DNA of 64,000 nt from Guillardia theta CCMP2712 (taxonomy: Eukaryota; Cryptophyceae; Pyrenomonadales; Geminigeraceae). Both the position numbers and the translations under genes were made by a program. Below the pieces are notes generated by a model. The model saw nothing but the letters and a program-made list of their open reading frames with translations, was not told the DNA's origin and searched no databases. Positions 44,497-56,049 of this stretch are shown one piece after another (the first letter of the stretch is position 1; the number at the start of each line of letters is the position of its first letter). The DNA lies in the NCBI RefSeq assembly GCF_000315625.1, contig NW_005434671.1, positions 1,041,170 to 1,105,169 on the forward strand, in the 5' to 3' direction.

Positions 44497-46303
44497 TCAT
44501 GCTCGCCACGCTTCTTGCAGATGTCTCAGCACAGGCATCTGCGTCTTCATCGCACTCCACCAGTCGTAGATTCCCTGCAGAAACGCAGGCATGCCGGTGA
44601 TGGGAGACACGTTCTTCTATCCGCCGCTCGTCAGTGCTCAGCGCAGCAAGTGCAGTATGGGATCACCTTGCTGATCAGAGGGCTGGCGTGCACCTGCCGG
44701 TACATGAGCCGCATGTTGAGAACATCCAGCTGCCATCTCAGCGGGCGATCGCCCGGCTCCCTTGCGTCATCGTCGCTGCCGTTGGTCGCTGGCAGAGGAG
44801 AAGAGATTCCTAGAGCATCGTGCCGTAGCAAGAGCTCTTCTTCAGCATCGAGGTAACATCCCACACCATGAAGCGCCGAGCACGTGTTGAGCACCCAGTC
44901 CCTTTCCTGTCTCAACCTGGTCAGGACTCCTCATCCTCCACTCCAGTCAAACAACCCTCATCTTGGGTTTCACTTGAGGATTGTGGGCGTCAGCGTTCAA
45001 GACAATGAGCGACCAAGTCAGGATATAGACGGCATCATGAGAAACCTGAGAAACTTCAGGGAGATTTCTCGTGTCGTCTCGTCCCGTCCAACCTCCACCC
45101 TTCCCCTCTTCACACACCTCTCCCTCCCTTCCCTCTCCTCCTCTCCTCATCTTACCCAGGGTCCTCCTCTCCCCCCCTCGCTCACTTCACCCTTGGTCGG
45201 CTCGTCCAGTTCTCCTCGTGACCCTCCGTTCTGTGTCGCAAACTCTCCAGAGAAGTCCCACAGCATCATGCAGATCTTTGAGGCCCCCGTCGGCATTCTT
45301 GTCTTCAGCTCATGTCACGCGGGAAGCGAGCAGGCAACTCTTCACCTTCGCAAGGAAGACCCTCAGGGCATCCACGAGGCCTAGCCCGCGCATGTCGAAG
45401 TTGGACATGTAACACCTTGAGGAGGAAGACGAGTCATGACATGCTGTGTAGCCGATGTTTGCAAGGTTATGCAGTACCGTCTTACATGCAGAGCTAAGCT
45501 TCCGAACTCAGAGTCTTTCTTCGATTTGGTGATATACTAGACAGCAGTTCTTTCAGCTTTGCATAGCAGGCAGTGTTGACATCTCACCATCGAGATGATT
45601 TCTTTTGTCTTGTCAAGATGCTCGGCACCAACACTCTGCCGGATCCGCCAGAAGAAGAAGTTGACGATCACCTATCACATGATGTCAACCAACTTCACGA
45701 CATCATCCGAACACCTTGGCTTTGTCTTCCTCCCTCCGATTTTCCCTCACAATGTCTGCAATCCACTCGTTGTAATTGTGATTGAAATCGAACTTCGCTA
45801 TCCTGATCCAGATGCAAACACTTGTTACCATGCCATGAGAACGTCAGAAACATTCAAACAACCTCTCAAGTACGCCGAACGCTGTGCGTATGCTGGGGTT
45901 GTTGTTCCACTCGAGGCATCCTTGCTGGAACGCATCCTCCCCCTCGATCCTAGAGAATCTGACGAGCCATGTCGGGCATGAGATCCTCTCTCCACTCGAG
46001 AGATGAACGTCGTGCTGGTATTGAACGCTGTTCTCTAAGTTTGTACAAACATCATTCAACAACCCTTGTCCCCAAATCCGCGCGAAGATTTCTTTCCAAA
46101 GGGCATCGTTGCAAGCAGCATTCTGAATGTTCTTGTTTTTTCTGCATTGAGTCGTCAATTTGACAGGAGAGGTTGTCTGAGAACAAGCGTTACATCATGC
46201 ACATCAAGTTGCTGGCGAAAGGGTCCTGGATCCTAATGAAGATTGACGACAAGATGTCCGGGGGGAGATCTTGAATCTTCGAGGCGGCAGCTTGATGCTC
46301 CAT
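44497..46303 (-). CDS. FBXO8-like: F-box plus Sec7-domain protein, FBXO8-like, with degenerate catalytic loop
   Basis: Exon 1 from ATG 46303 has an F-box start, KIQDLPPDILSSIFIRI. The next exon has NAACNDALWKEIFARIWG, the second half of an F-box. A Sec7 fold follows through several joined exons: DAFQQGCLEWNNNPSIRTAF, IAKFDFNHNYNEWIADIVRE, MRGLGLVDALRVFLAK, TRMPTGASKICMMLWDFSGE and LNADAHNPQVK. Active Arf-GEFs have a Pro-Gly-Glu catalytic loop just after the ALRxFL helix. Here it reads MPTGAS, so the glutamic finger is replaced, while the second motif (LNxDxHNPxV) is kept. F-box plus Sec7 is the FBXO8 architecture, a ubiquitin-ligase subunit reported to act on Arf6 rather than as a GEF. About 450 residues. 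The C-terminal exons (RDWVLNTCSALHGVG; FLQGIYDWWSAM) are less conserved. Convergent with PRPS. Confidence 0.8.
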
Positions 46304-46809
46304 CGACACCTGTCATGATCTCTTGTGTGAGTCTGAATGCTCGCTTGCTCATCATGTTGGCATTCATTTCTTGTACTTGGCGGTGAGACTTTCTCAATCA
46401 AATTCCACTGAATTCTTCACCTGCCCCCTTCCCTCTGACTATCCTCTTGTGTCTCCAGCACTGTTCACTGACGAGTCTCCTATCTTTCAATCTCCGTCCT
46501 CTCGGTCTCCTTCCTCCTCCCCTCCCTCTCTTCCTCTTCCCCCACCCCCCCTCCTTCGCGATGTTGCCGTGCGATGCCATAGCACAAACTCTCTTCTGCC
46601 CCAGCAAAACTACTCTACCTTTTGATCAAGGAGTTTTTGCTGTCCTAGGTATCTTGTAAACATTTCCACTAGGCGGACTGGCGAACTAATCTCCAAAGAA
46701 AAATACCACGAAAATGATCGGTGGGTCTGTACAGCTTCAAATCTGGAAGAATAGAGAGGCGGAAGCCGAAAAGACTTTGAAGTACGAGAGATTTTATTGT
46801 TTGTTGCGA
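46304..46809. other. Intergenic, pyrimidine-rich
   Basis: This is the region upstream of the F-box/Sec7 gene and downstream of the coiled-coil gene. 46480-46560 is a T/C-rich tract. No exon or RNA gene is supported. Confidence 0.5.
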
Positions 46810-49058
46810 TCACTTCTTCGACAGTTTTGCTTTCTGTGCTTTCAATTCAGCCACCTGAGCCCTGAGCTCCTTAATGCGCTGCTGCTCGTGCTCAACGGCT
46901 TTGTCAAGATCAGCCTTTCCCATCCTCTTTCCCGACTTCTTCTGCGCAGCCTTCTTGACAGCAGCAGCTTGTCTGAGCATCTTGAGCTTAGCCTGGTAGA
47001 CAGCAGGGTCAAGCGGTTACAAACCCAGGGAAAGCGTTACCTCGTTTGCAGGCTTGTCAGTCATGCCGATGGAGGCATCAGGGATGAAGGCAGAGATGGG
47101 AAGAGAGCACTCGGTGGCAGACACTCTCACAGCAGACTCGAGCTTGGAGGCGAACGAGGCCACGCGGGTCTGAGCATATTGCTCGATGAGGTTCATGTCG
47201 GCATCGTCAATCTTGCCCGCAAGTCCAACGCCTTGAGCATGGAAGGCGCCCATCTGAGCCTGGTAGTAGGTCAAGATCTGCTTCACCTTCTCGCAGTCAG
47301 TGCCGTAGGTCTCGAGAGCGTTCGTCAACTGCTGCATGAGAACAACAACCGAGTCTACGAGCTCTTTGGCCTCAGCAACTGGGGCCTCCACCTCAGCAGG
47401 AGCCGGCTGGGGGGCAGCAGGAGCAGCCTGCGGCCTCGTGCCCCAGTCGAGAGGAACCTGTCCATACACATAGGGATGTACAGCCGCCTGGGCAGCTCTG
47501 GCGTACTCCATGGCAGCCTGAGCGCCAGCCTTGGCCGAGTGAGCAGAGGCGATGGCTTTCAAGCCTCCGACCATGGCAGCCTTCTCACCCTTGAGGGCTC
47601 CGTTTGCAGCAGTCGCAGCAGTGATGGCAGCGGCTCTTGCATGCTTGGCAAACCCAGTGGCAGCCTTGTCGGCTTCAGAGATGTGCTTGAGCACGTCATA
47701 AGCCTCCCTGGCGTCGGCTTCGATCTCTGATACTGCATGATCAGCAGCCGTCACATCCTGATTCATGTGCTCGACAGAGGCGATGGCAGCCTCGTGCACG
47801 GCCTGAGAATCATGGAAGATATTGTGCAGGTATCCTGAGATCGACTGGGCGGCAGTGGTCACAAAGCCGGAGTCCTGGGCCACGGCTTGAGCTGCATGGG
47901 TGTTGTAGTCCACAATCTGGCTGCTCTGTTCCAGGGCAGCTCTCATGGCGTCCTTCGCTTCTTGTGTGAGGCGGGCAGCGTCCACGATCTTGGTGGCCTG
48001 CTTCTCAGACTCGTCGGCCAGGTCTCCAACACGAGAGGCAACTTGCTGAGTGTACGAGAGCGCATGCTTGGCAGCATCTGCGGCATCACTGCTGGTTCCA
48101 GCAGCAGTAGCAGCAAGGGCAGCATCTCTCAGGCGCCTGACGTATGGAGCAGTGAAGTCAGAGTCGCCCAGGTCCTCGCTCTCGGAGCTGCTCTCCAGGT
48201 TCTTGGTCAGGGCATTGTTGCCCTCCGCTGCCTTGATCTGAGTGACGAGGTCACCTCTAGCCGCGTCAAGGCTCTTGACTTGGTTCTGAAGCTGCTTCTT
48301 GAGCGCATCAAACTCCTCATGCAGGCTGGCAACACGCTTCTTAGCCTGGTCATACTTGCGCTTGGACATCTCAATGCTGAATGAGAGGTTAGAGGTGCCT
48401 GACAAATGATGCAACACCAACCTGAGAGCCTTCTGGGCATCAGATTGCTCAAGAGAAAATGGCCCAGAGAAGGAATCAGACAACGCAACAAACCCCACAA
48501 TGCAGCAGATGGCGACGGCAACAAAAACTGCCACAGCCTGACAAGTTCGGTCAAACAGGTTCAGTCGGGTGATGATGATGCTGGAAGCGTCAATTTGCAC
48601 CTGGTAGTACTTGGACGCAGAGTTGCCCGATCGTACAGACTTGACAGATTGCGCGGACCCATACTGAGCCTGATAGATTCATTATTCATTTGTCTACGAA
48701 ATATCGCCAAAAATTGAACCCATGAGATTCAAAGAGCTCAACATATGTGCAAGTCAGGTCAAGACGAGCGCTCTCCACAGTTGACATCAAATTTGACAAG
48801 AAACACACAAGTATGAGACACGTTCCTAACTTCTTCCTTCTTGCGCGGATGGATGAAACATACAGAGAGCTGATCCACCTCACCCAGCGGGCACAAGGAG
48901 CAAACGAGCACGATAGCACTTGCACGTTCACATCAACACAACAGCTGGTACAACTTGGTGTCTGAGGTTGAACACAATGATCTTGCATAGTCGCTCATCT
49001 CTCATCTTCTCCTCACCTGAGCGCCATGGGCGCTGATCGGCGCCTCCAGGTCCACCAT
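46810..49058 (-). CDS. Membrane-anchored Ala-rich coiled-coil protein, function unknown
   Basis: Four exons, 49017-49058 (MVDLEAPISAHGAQ), 48422-48669, 47041-48376 and 46810-46992, sum to exactly 603 codons (602 residues). One hydrophobic helix at about residues 59-77 (AVAVFVAVAICCIVGFVAL) follows a short polar N-terminus, so a type II anchor is likely. The rest is almost wholly helical and unusually Ala-rich: KRKYDQAKKRVASLHEEFDA, then many AADAAKHAL / AQAVAQDSG type heptads, a Pro/Ala linker (PQAAPAAPQPAPAEVEAP), and a terminal Lys-rich coiled coil ending LKAQKAKLSKK. It superficially resembles bacterial chemoreceptor or tropomyosin-like rods by composition only. The 45-nt intron at 48377-48421 is a multiple of three and lacks stops, so it could be retained. 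Confidence 0.75.
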
Positions 49059-49437
49059 CACGCGCCTCTTCGTGTCGAGATGAAGTTTTACTCAACCCCG
49101 AATCGGCAGCATACCCTCATCCCCGCTCATGAGATTACCCTCATCCCCATATTACCCTCCTTGTTGTCGGGGAGTTGAAATGCTGGTTGAAGGGATGGCG
49201 TGCCAGTGAGCGGTAGTGTGCGGAGATGATGGTGGAGGACAAGAGATGAGGGGGGGAGGAGAGGACGAGGGCGAGAGAGATGACAAGGACGAAGAAGTCT
49301 CTATGGTCCTCATATTTCACCGAGGGGGACAGGGAGGGAGGGGGCAGAGGCTAGATAGTGAACGGGGACAAAACTCAACGCAGCGCAGGCCGCTGGTTCA
49401 AATTCCTTGAGCATTCTTTGGTGAATCAGGATAGGAG
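49059..49437. other. Short divergent intergenic region
   Basis: Only about 380 bp separate the starts of the Ala-rich coiled-coil gene (minus) and the coiled-coil/LRR gene (plus). 49110-49170 has three ATTACCCTC motifs. 49230-49350 is G/A-rich. It probably contains both promoters. Confidence 0.5.
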
Positions 49438-52400
49438 ATGGATCAAGAGGGCGAAGATCGCAAGCAAGTGGAAGACGAGATCATGTCTCGCTACGTTGAA
49501 GGGATGTTGCACAACTCGAAGAACCACCTGGTCGAAGCTGAGGCAAGCTTCAAGCGTGCCTACCAACTCGCCAAGGACCTTTACAAGGAAGCTCAGGAGT
49601 CGATCCGGTTTTATGAGGAAGCATGGAAGTCAGCACAAGACAAGTTGCAACAAGAAAAAGCTGCAATAGCAACAAGTGAAGTCAAACAGGTTGAGGAAAA
49701 GAAGGAAGCTGGTAGTAGTGTCCGTGATTCAACCTTGTATCATCCGACGGGAGAAGCTCGCAACCAGGCGAGAAGAAGTTCAATGCAACTTGCGATGTTT
49801 CATCGCCGATCTGCGCTAGACTCCATGTCAGAGAGGAGGAAGAACAAGGCAAGGATCGTAATTCAGAAGCTGATCAATTCTACCCTCCATTACGCTCTGT
49901 CAGAATGGCGCAAGGCCGCGAAAAGCAGCTTAAAGGCAGAAGCAAAAGATGGAGGAGGAGCTACGGATGATGGTGAGTGAGGAAGTGCTGTAAAGTAACT
50001 CTTGCTCTTGTCCTGTCTCGCTGCTTCACGGCATCGCCGAGATGATTGAGGTATCGCAGGGGTCAAGGAGGCGAATCGCAGCAACGACGACGAGAGTCTG
50101 GAGCAAAAGTTCGGGTTGGTCAAGATGACCATGGGGGAATTGAGGAGAAGAGTAGAGGCTTCGAAGCAGCGACATGAAGCCGTGAATGAGGTGGATTTAC
50201 ATGTCATGTTGTTTGTTGTGTCTGACAATCGTTTTCCAGGGCGGAAATGTTGTATCAAACACAAAAACTGAGTTCTTAGAAGACATGCATCTGTTTCCCA
50301 TCAGCACTTTGATTCGAATGTCAGCAGAAGCAAAGCAAGCTGTGCAGGTGAGCGTAACAAGTCTCTCTATTTCCTCTGAGACATCGCCAATCCCGAGGAT
50401 AACTTTGATATGCAGGAAGCAATCTCTGTCAGAGACGAGCTTGAGAATCGCTTATCAACAATAAGAGATGTATATCACGTTAGAAGGATCAAGTTTTTGA
50501 ACGACGTAGAAGACGAGGAAAGAAGAAGAGATGAGAGAATCGCAAAGATCACTGAGGAGGAGGAGAGGAAGAAGAATTTCTACGTGAATGCCAAAGGTGG
50601 ATATGAAAAAGCGATGAATTTGACGCAGTCAAGAGAGCATCTTGAGAAGGTGGGAAATGAAATGTCAATGATGTTTCAAAGAGATTTCTCTCGGCTCGAG
50701 CAAGAGAAAGAGAGAGTTGGCAAAGATTTCAAAGACTGGAGGACCAAGCAGGAACAGGAGATACAGCAAAAGGAGGCAGAGTTGGAAGAAACGAAGAGAA
50801 GATATGATGAAGCATCCAATGCAGCAGAGATGCAGTCTCAAAAGTCTGAGATGATTGCGCGAGCGTTGAAGTTTTCAGAAAGGATGGAGCTCGAATATGA
50901 CACGGCAGCGGAGGTGGAGAAAAACTTGATTTTGAATGAGATTGAGAAGGAGATGCTATACCATGCTGGACTTGATAAGTTTGAGATAACTCGCAAGAGG
51001 CAGGAGGAGGAGGAGAGGGAAAGAGAGAGGTCTCTGACTGATCAGTACAATGCTATGATCCTGAGAAAATTTGGAACGAGCAGTAGGGCGAAGCTCAACG
51101 AGTTGAAGTCTCAATTTGAGTTTTTACACGACGGTCTTTTCAAGACGCAGTGCAGTTACGATGACGGAGATGTGAAGGAACGGGAGGAGGAGACGGCGGT
51201 GGTGTTTGCGCTTTCAAAGAGCAGTGGAGCAGGAGAGGACGAGGATGCACTGAGCATGAGGGAACTGCGGACTGAGGACCTCGTGGCTGACCTGCTGCTG
51301 ACTGGAAGAGTTGGAGAGGAGGTCAGTCATGAAGCTACAGAGGGTCTGCAAGGGAAGGAAAGGATAGAGGACATGAGGAGATCTTGGCTGATCAGCATGC
51401 GGCAGCCTCTCCTGTCCGTCCTCGCTGACTTGTCGGCCACTGTGGGAGAGGGTGGAGCAGCTCAGCTGAGTGCCATGGCCGGTGAGGGATGTCGCGATTC
51501 CAAGGAGAGGATGCGTTCCTCCTGCCTGCAGCAGCTTCAGCTGGCGTGCGATGCTGCGGCTGAGAGCAGAAAGCTGATTGATGCTCTGCTGGCCGCCGGC
51601 AATCAACTCGCGGCCCACGCGTCGGAGACGCTGGGAGGAGGAGGAGGAGATGTCACAGCGTTCCTTGACGCGCTTGCGGAGGGAAAGAGAGCTAGAGATC
51701 TGTTTGCTGTTGCAGGATCGATAGGAGCCTGGCGCCTGTCGGAAAGCAGAGCAGGCGAGGCGACTTGCAAGGAGATGGAGGAGAAGGCAGAAGGAGAGAT
51801 GGAGAGAAAGTTCGGCAAGGGGGTCACAACAATGAGCAAGGGGAATGCAGCTGTTTTGAACTCAGAGATGGCATCCAAGTTCTTCAGTGAGCAGCACCAA
51901 CGCTTCTCCTCCTCCTCTGAGCTGAGTGTTCAAGTCCGAACAGACTTGTACGGGATGTTGAGCCAGGGGAGGTCCGACGAGGAGATCCTTCACGACAGAA
52001 AGCTGCAGGCTGCAGGAATCGTCCTCACTCGCGCGACAGTCGCGGCTGTGCGCGAGGATTGGAACGCAAAGAACGAGATGAGGAGAGCGATCCTGGGGCA
52101 TCGCTCTGAAGCAGCAGCAGCAGATGGAGACAAGGGTGAGGAGGAGAGAAGGGTGGGGGAAGGGTTCGTAGGAGGGGACAGGCAGACGTGGACGCTGGTT
52201 GCCGGTCGGTGGCACTCAGTGTCGTCACGGCCTCAGCGCGGGTTGTGGTGGCGGCCCAGCGACTTCTTGCAGGTAGCGCATGTTGACTTCGAGGTCATCA
52301 GGAGATCGAGCTTGCACCAAGTCGTCGCAAGGGTCCCTCCCTCCGACAGGACCCCAGCAGACTCGCACGTGCCGTCCCATCACCGTCCAAGTGAGCACGG

Positions 52401-54064
52401 GAGACCCTCCCTAGTCCCAGGAGAGGAGCTGGTCCTGAGAGGCCCGGAGCAGCCCTCCTCTCCTTCATCCTCCCAGCAGGTCAGCCCCTGGATCGGAACG
52501 TCCAAGAAGAATAAAAACGCAGACGCGCCGGCTGTGGCCTACGACGCGAGCGAAGACTACCAGAAGCAGGTCAATCTCCTCCCGCACGGCGATCACCTCA
52601 ACGTCTCCAGCAAGCCTCGATCGCGATGGAACTCTTCCTCCTTCTCTGACGGGACTGCAGGCCCGATGGTGAGGAGGAGGAGGAGGATGCTCGAGGGTCT
52701 GACCGTCGCGTGCAGGTGCTAGAGGCTGTCAACAGAATCTCTCACGGTCGAGGAGCTGAGAACCTGCCGGGGAGGCGAAGAGACGTCGAGGTCAACATCG
52801 TCGACATGATCAGAAGCTGCTTGCTCACTCGTCATGACACCGACCGACACGTCTCACTGGTCGCCATGGACATCGACGATGAGACTTGCGAGTTTCTCTG
52901 CGACCTGGAGCACGACCTCGTGCCTCCTCTCCCATCTGAAAATCTTCATCTCCATCTCCGGTCCAATAAGATTGCAGACAGAGGGATGCTTGCGGTCTCG
53001 TTGGCTATATGGCAGGAGAGGAGCGTCTTTGGCAACCTGCGCTATCTGGATCTTCGCTCGAACATCATCGGGGACTCAAGTATGATCGTCTTTTCTCAAC
53101 TTCTTGCCGTCAACAATCGCATTGCTCATCTTAACCTTGCTGACAACAAGGTGATTCTTCTGCTACCTGACCTCCTCTCGCCGACCTCTTGCTCCTTTCG
53201 TCCTTCTCCCTCCTTCTCCCTCCTGCTCTCTCCTTGACCACTCTTGATCACCTGCGTCTACTTTGCATCCTCATCAGATGTCACCTTACATAGTCTGCAG
53301 ATCGGCAAGCTCGGCGTGCTTGCCTTGGCCTCGTCTCTTGGTCTGAACTCTTCACTCCTCGAGCTCGACCTCAGCTTCAACCTCATCTGCCAAGAGGACG
53401 TGGCTCCCCTTGCGGCAGTCCTCTCCTGGAACAAGAAGCTCCTGCTCCTCGTTGACCCTGACAAGGTGAGGGAGGAGGCAGGGAGAATGAGTTAGGATGG
53501 AAGGAACAAGGGAGGGATGGAGGACGAGGCGAGGAGGAGGAGTGGGGAAGTACTCAGACAGGACCTTAGACCTTGTTCAACTCGACCCTTCGGGTCCTCA
53601 AGCTCGACGGGAACTTTCTTGCCGACAAAGGGATGGCGTGCATGGCGGCCTGTATGGCAGCAAATCCGAGTACGGGGAGACCGCGAGGAGGCGGCGAGGT
53701 TGAACATGCGCGCAGGTTTGCAACGCCTCAATCTCAATGGCGTCAGTGCAGCTCGTGAGAGTTTGTCGCTGATGGCGAAGGCCATCGAACTCAGTGAGGG
53801 GACGATACGGCATGTTGAGATTGCAGACAACAACCTTTGCGATGAAGACTTCCAACCGCTCGTGCAGGTCGAGTCTGTTTGAGTTGTGCTCTAGAGTCAG
53901 TCACGCTGCTCCATCAGGCGTTGAGCTCGAAGATGAAGCAGCAAGGCGAGGCAGATGTGCAGGATCAACATCTGATGTCATACCTCAACGTTCGAGGCAA
54001 CAGAGTGAATGACACAACAGCTGACACGTTGGCAAAGTTCGTTAGCAAGCTGGACAGGAGCTGA
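49438..54064 (+). CDS. Large coiled-coil protein with C-terminal leucine-rich (RNI-type) repeats
   Basis: ATG 49438 begins a helical N-terminus (MLHNSKNHLVEAEASFKRAY) with a possible IQ-like stretch (RIVIQKLINSTLHYALSEW). Short exons at 50060-50190 and 50240-50347 lead to a long exon from 50416. It holds a strongly charged coiled coil (EERRRDERIAKITEEEERKK; RLEQEKERVGKDFKDWRTKQ), then a mostly helical region to 52665. After a splice, exons from 52710 encode ribonuclease-inhibitor-type LRRs: NLRYLDLRSNIIGDSSMIV, RIAHLNLADNK, SLLELDLSFNLICQEDVA, TLRVLKLDGNFLADKGMACM, RHVEIADNNLCDEDF, YLNVRGNRVNDTTADTL. The stop is at 54064. Coiled-coil plus RNI-LRR proteins are common among flagellar and cytoskeletal scaffolds of protists; no closer family is recognised. 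Intron limits inside 52100-52700 and 53500-54000 are approximate. Confidence 0.72.
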
Positions 54065-54494
54065 ATCAAGGTTGGAGCCGCAGCATACAATGCTGAATAT
54101 TATGAGATGACGGGAAAGAGAACTGAATATTGTATTCAAACTTGCAAGGGCATTCACAATCGTTTTACTTTCGTATTCCTTCCCCGCCTCTCTCATCTAT
54201 TCAGCTTCAACTCCGTCCTCATGTGCATGATTTTTCCCCTCCTTTTTCCTGCCTCTTCCTAAACTTAACCAAGATGACTTCTCACTGCACTGGATGCCAC
54301 AGACAGGGTTTGAGACATGAACATAATCTACAACAGGAGGGCCTTCTCAGTGCTCCTTCTTCTCCTTGCTCCTTCACGTCTTCATCCCTTACATCCTCCT
54401 CCAGTCCTCCCTCACCCTCCCACCCTTCCAAGTCTCCACCCTCATCGCCCCCTGCAGCATCCGTCCTCCCTCGCAAGACACCTTCCTGACTCTT
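54065..54494. other. Intergenic between convergent genes, pyrimidine-rich
   Basis: 54170-54490 is T/C-rich with CTCCTTC-type sequence. Ser/Pro readings on the plus strand are compositional. No feature. Confidence 0.5.
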
Positions 54495-55082
54495 CTACAC
54501 TGATCCCACCACGTCATCGATGTAGCTCTGCATGGCGGCAGAGATACCCTTACTCTTCCTCCGTCCCTGCGTCTTCGACTTGTCATGCTGATACTTCATG
54601 TACTGCTGCATCGGCTCCATGGGATCGAGGAACTCTTTCTTTCGGAGTCCTCCTCCTCTCCCCCCCCCGCTTGTTCCACCCCCAACGTTCAAGGCTTTCA
54701 GTTCATCCTCCATGTTCTGGACTGATCGCACTTGGTCATCGAGGTCTTTCGCTGCCGTTCGCTTCCACCCTCGTCTGGTCGACATGCCCATCAAGGTCTT
54801 ATCCCAGTCGTTCTGCTGTAACTTCTTGTCTCTAGCAAACATGTTTCGACTCTTGATCCTCCCGTGGGCCCCGTGAGTCGCTCTGATAGAAGCGAACAAC
54901 ACGATGGCACAAAAAAGGATGAGAGCAGTGGTTCCCGCGCATACGATGTTGCATCCCTTTGGTAGACCATGCATGCTCAACCTGTCGGCCAAGCTGCGAG
55001 CTTTCTTCGAGCGATACACGTCATTGTTGATGTCGTCATCATCTGCAGTGCTGACGTCAGTGAAACCGAAACAGGAGATCAA
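54495..55082 (-). CDS. Small single-pass membrane protein, unknown
   Basis: An open frame of about 190 residues reads towards 54495. It has an acidic N-terminal part (DDDDINNDVYRSKKARSLA), one hydrophobic helix (IVCAGTTALILFCAIVLFAS), then a basic, probably cytosolic or lumenal domain with a Gly-rich linker (NVGGGTSGGGRGGGL) and a helical end (MQQYMKYQHDKS, AAMQSYIDDVVGSV). The first codon of the frame at 55082 is TTG, not ATG. Either translation starts at the ATG of MHGLPKG (about 54974) or, more likely, an upstream exon splices at the CTGCAG acceptor near 55045. I do not recognise the protein. Confidence 0.55.
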   Translation of the reverse strand: MISCFGFTDVSTADDDDINNDVYRSKKARSLADRLSMHGLPKGCNIVCAGTTALILFCAIVLFASIRATHGAHGRIKSRNMFARDKKLQQNDWDKTLMGMSTRRGWKRTAAKDLDDQVRSVQNMEDELKALNVGGGTSGGGRGGGLRKKEFLDPMEPMQQYMKYQHDKSKTQGRRKSKGISAAMQSYIDDVVGSV

Positions 55083-56049
55083 ACTTGAGATTCATCAGGC
55101 AGTCCAACAAGAGGCAATGCAAGCTCGTACTGCCCTCAACCCCTGCCTCCTTAGAGTATGGAAATGAGATCGCCAGCAACTGCCTCAATCATCTCTTCCT
55201 CCCACAAGCTCCTTGCCCTCTTCATCTTGATCCTCGTCCTCGGCCTCGTCCATGTCCTCGTTCTCTCCTCGTCCATGTCCTCGCTCTCTCCTCGTGCATC
55301 TCCTCGCTCTCTCCTCGTCCATGTCCTCGTTCACCCTGGCCTCCCTCCTTCCCCTCGCTGTTGTTCTTGTCATGGTCGTGCATCACTTACCATCGCGCCA
55401 CCTCACCGTCACCATGTTGACAATTTCACAGGATTTGAGAAATGCTCTGTCAAAATTGAAATCTACAATACACCAGATTGAAAGATGAGCCTACACTGCT
55501 AGCTGTGATACACGGGTACAGCACTGCCGGGCCGGGCTCGGAGCGGTCCCGAATGATGAGACGGCGCCCGGCTGTTGGCTGCACCTCTGCCAAGTTGCGA
55601 CGCCGCCGGGTCCCGGCCCGGGCTTCCAGTGCCGGACTCGGGGTGATGATCAGCCAGTGACTCCGAAACTTACTAAGCTACGACTCTTGAAACCGTCACT
55701 GCGTTGGGCCGGCGCATGGAGATCCAATCAGCTCTAGAGACATGTACCGTACTACGGTAGTATCGCCGGTTCAATGTTTTACTATATGACAGACCCTTCA
55801 TACTACACACCGTTGGGTTGTGACAACTAAGTTGAGGCTTCAGGCTCAGCTTGACAACGTGACAGAGGCTCGGCCCGGACTCGGCCTCCGACTGAGACAT
55901 GCGGACTTCACAAAAGTGGCAGTTCTGAGGTGGACTCGCTGTTACTTTGTGTAGGTCTGTCGCTACCAGCCATGCAGGCGTTGGCGTCCATGGCAAGTGC
56001 GTCCCCTCCAAGTCCAGTGAGCTCCTGAGCTGCCGTAGAAGCGTCTTGC
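55083..56049. other. Intergenic with a minisatellite and GC-rich block
   Basis: 55235-55340 is a minisatellite of a CTCTCCTCGTCCATGTCCTC unit. 55515-55640 and 55860-55900 are GC-rich CGG/CCCGG blocks like those near 33.9 and 35.2 kb. 55740-55775 has GTACTACGGTAGTATC. No gene is seen. Confidence 0.5.
55235..55340. repeat. Minisatellite, about 4-5 imperfect copies of a 20-27 bp unit
   Basis: Copies of TCGTCCATGTCCTCG separated by CTCTCTCC occur in tandem. It is intergenic and likely variable in copy number. Confidence 0.85.

Noticed and set aside
46714-47730. 338-codon plus-strand open frame
   Set aside because: It is antisense to the Ala-rich coiled-coil exon; GC-rich biased codons on one strand create an open complement (Leu/Ser/Arg-rich).
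54317-54835. 172-codon plus-strand Ser/Pro frame
   Set aside because: Pyrimidine-tract artefact, partly antisense to the small membrane protein gene.
55235-55340. CRISPR-like array
   Set aside because: Units are contiguous with no unique spacers, and the DNA is eukaryotic; it is a minisatellite.
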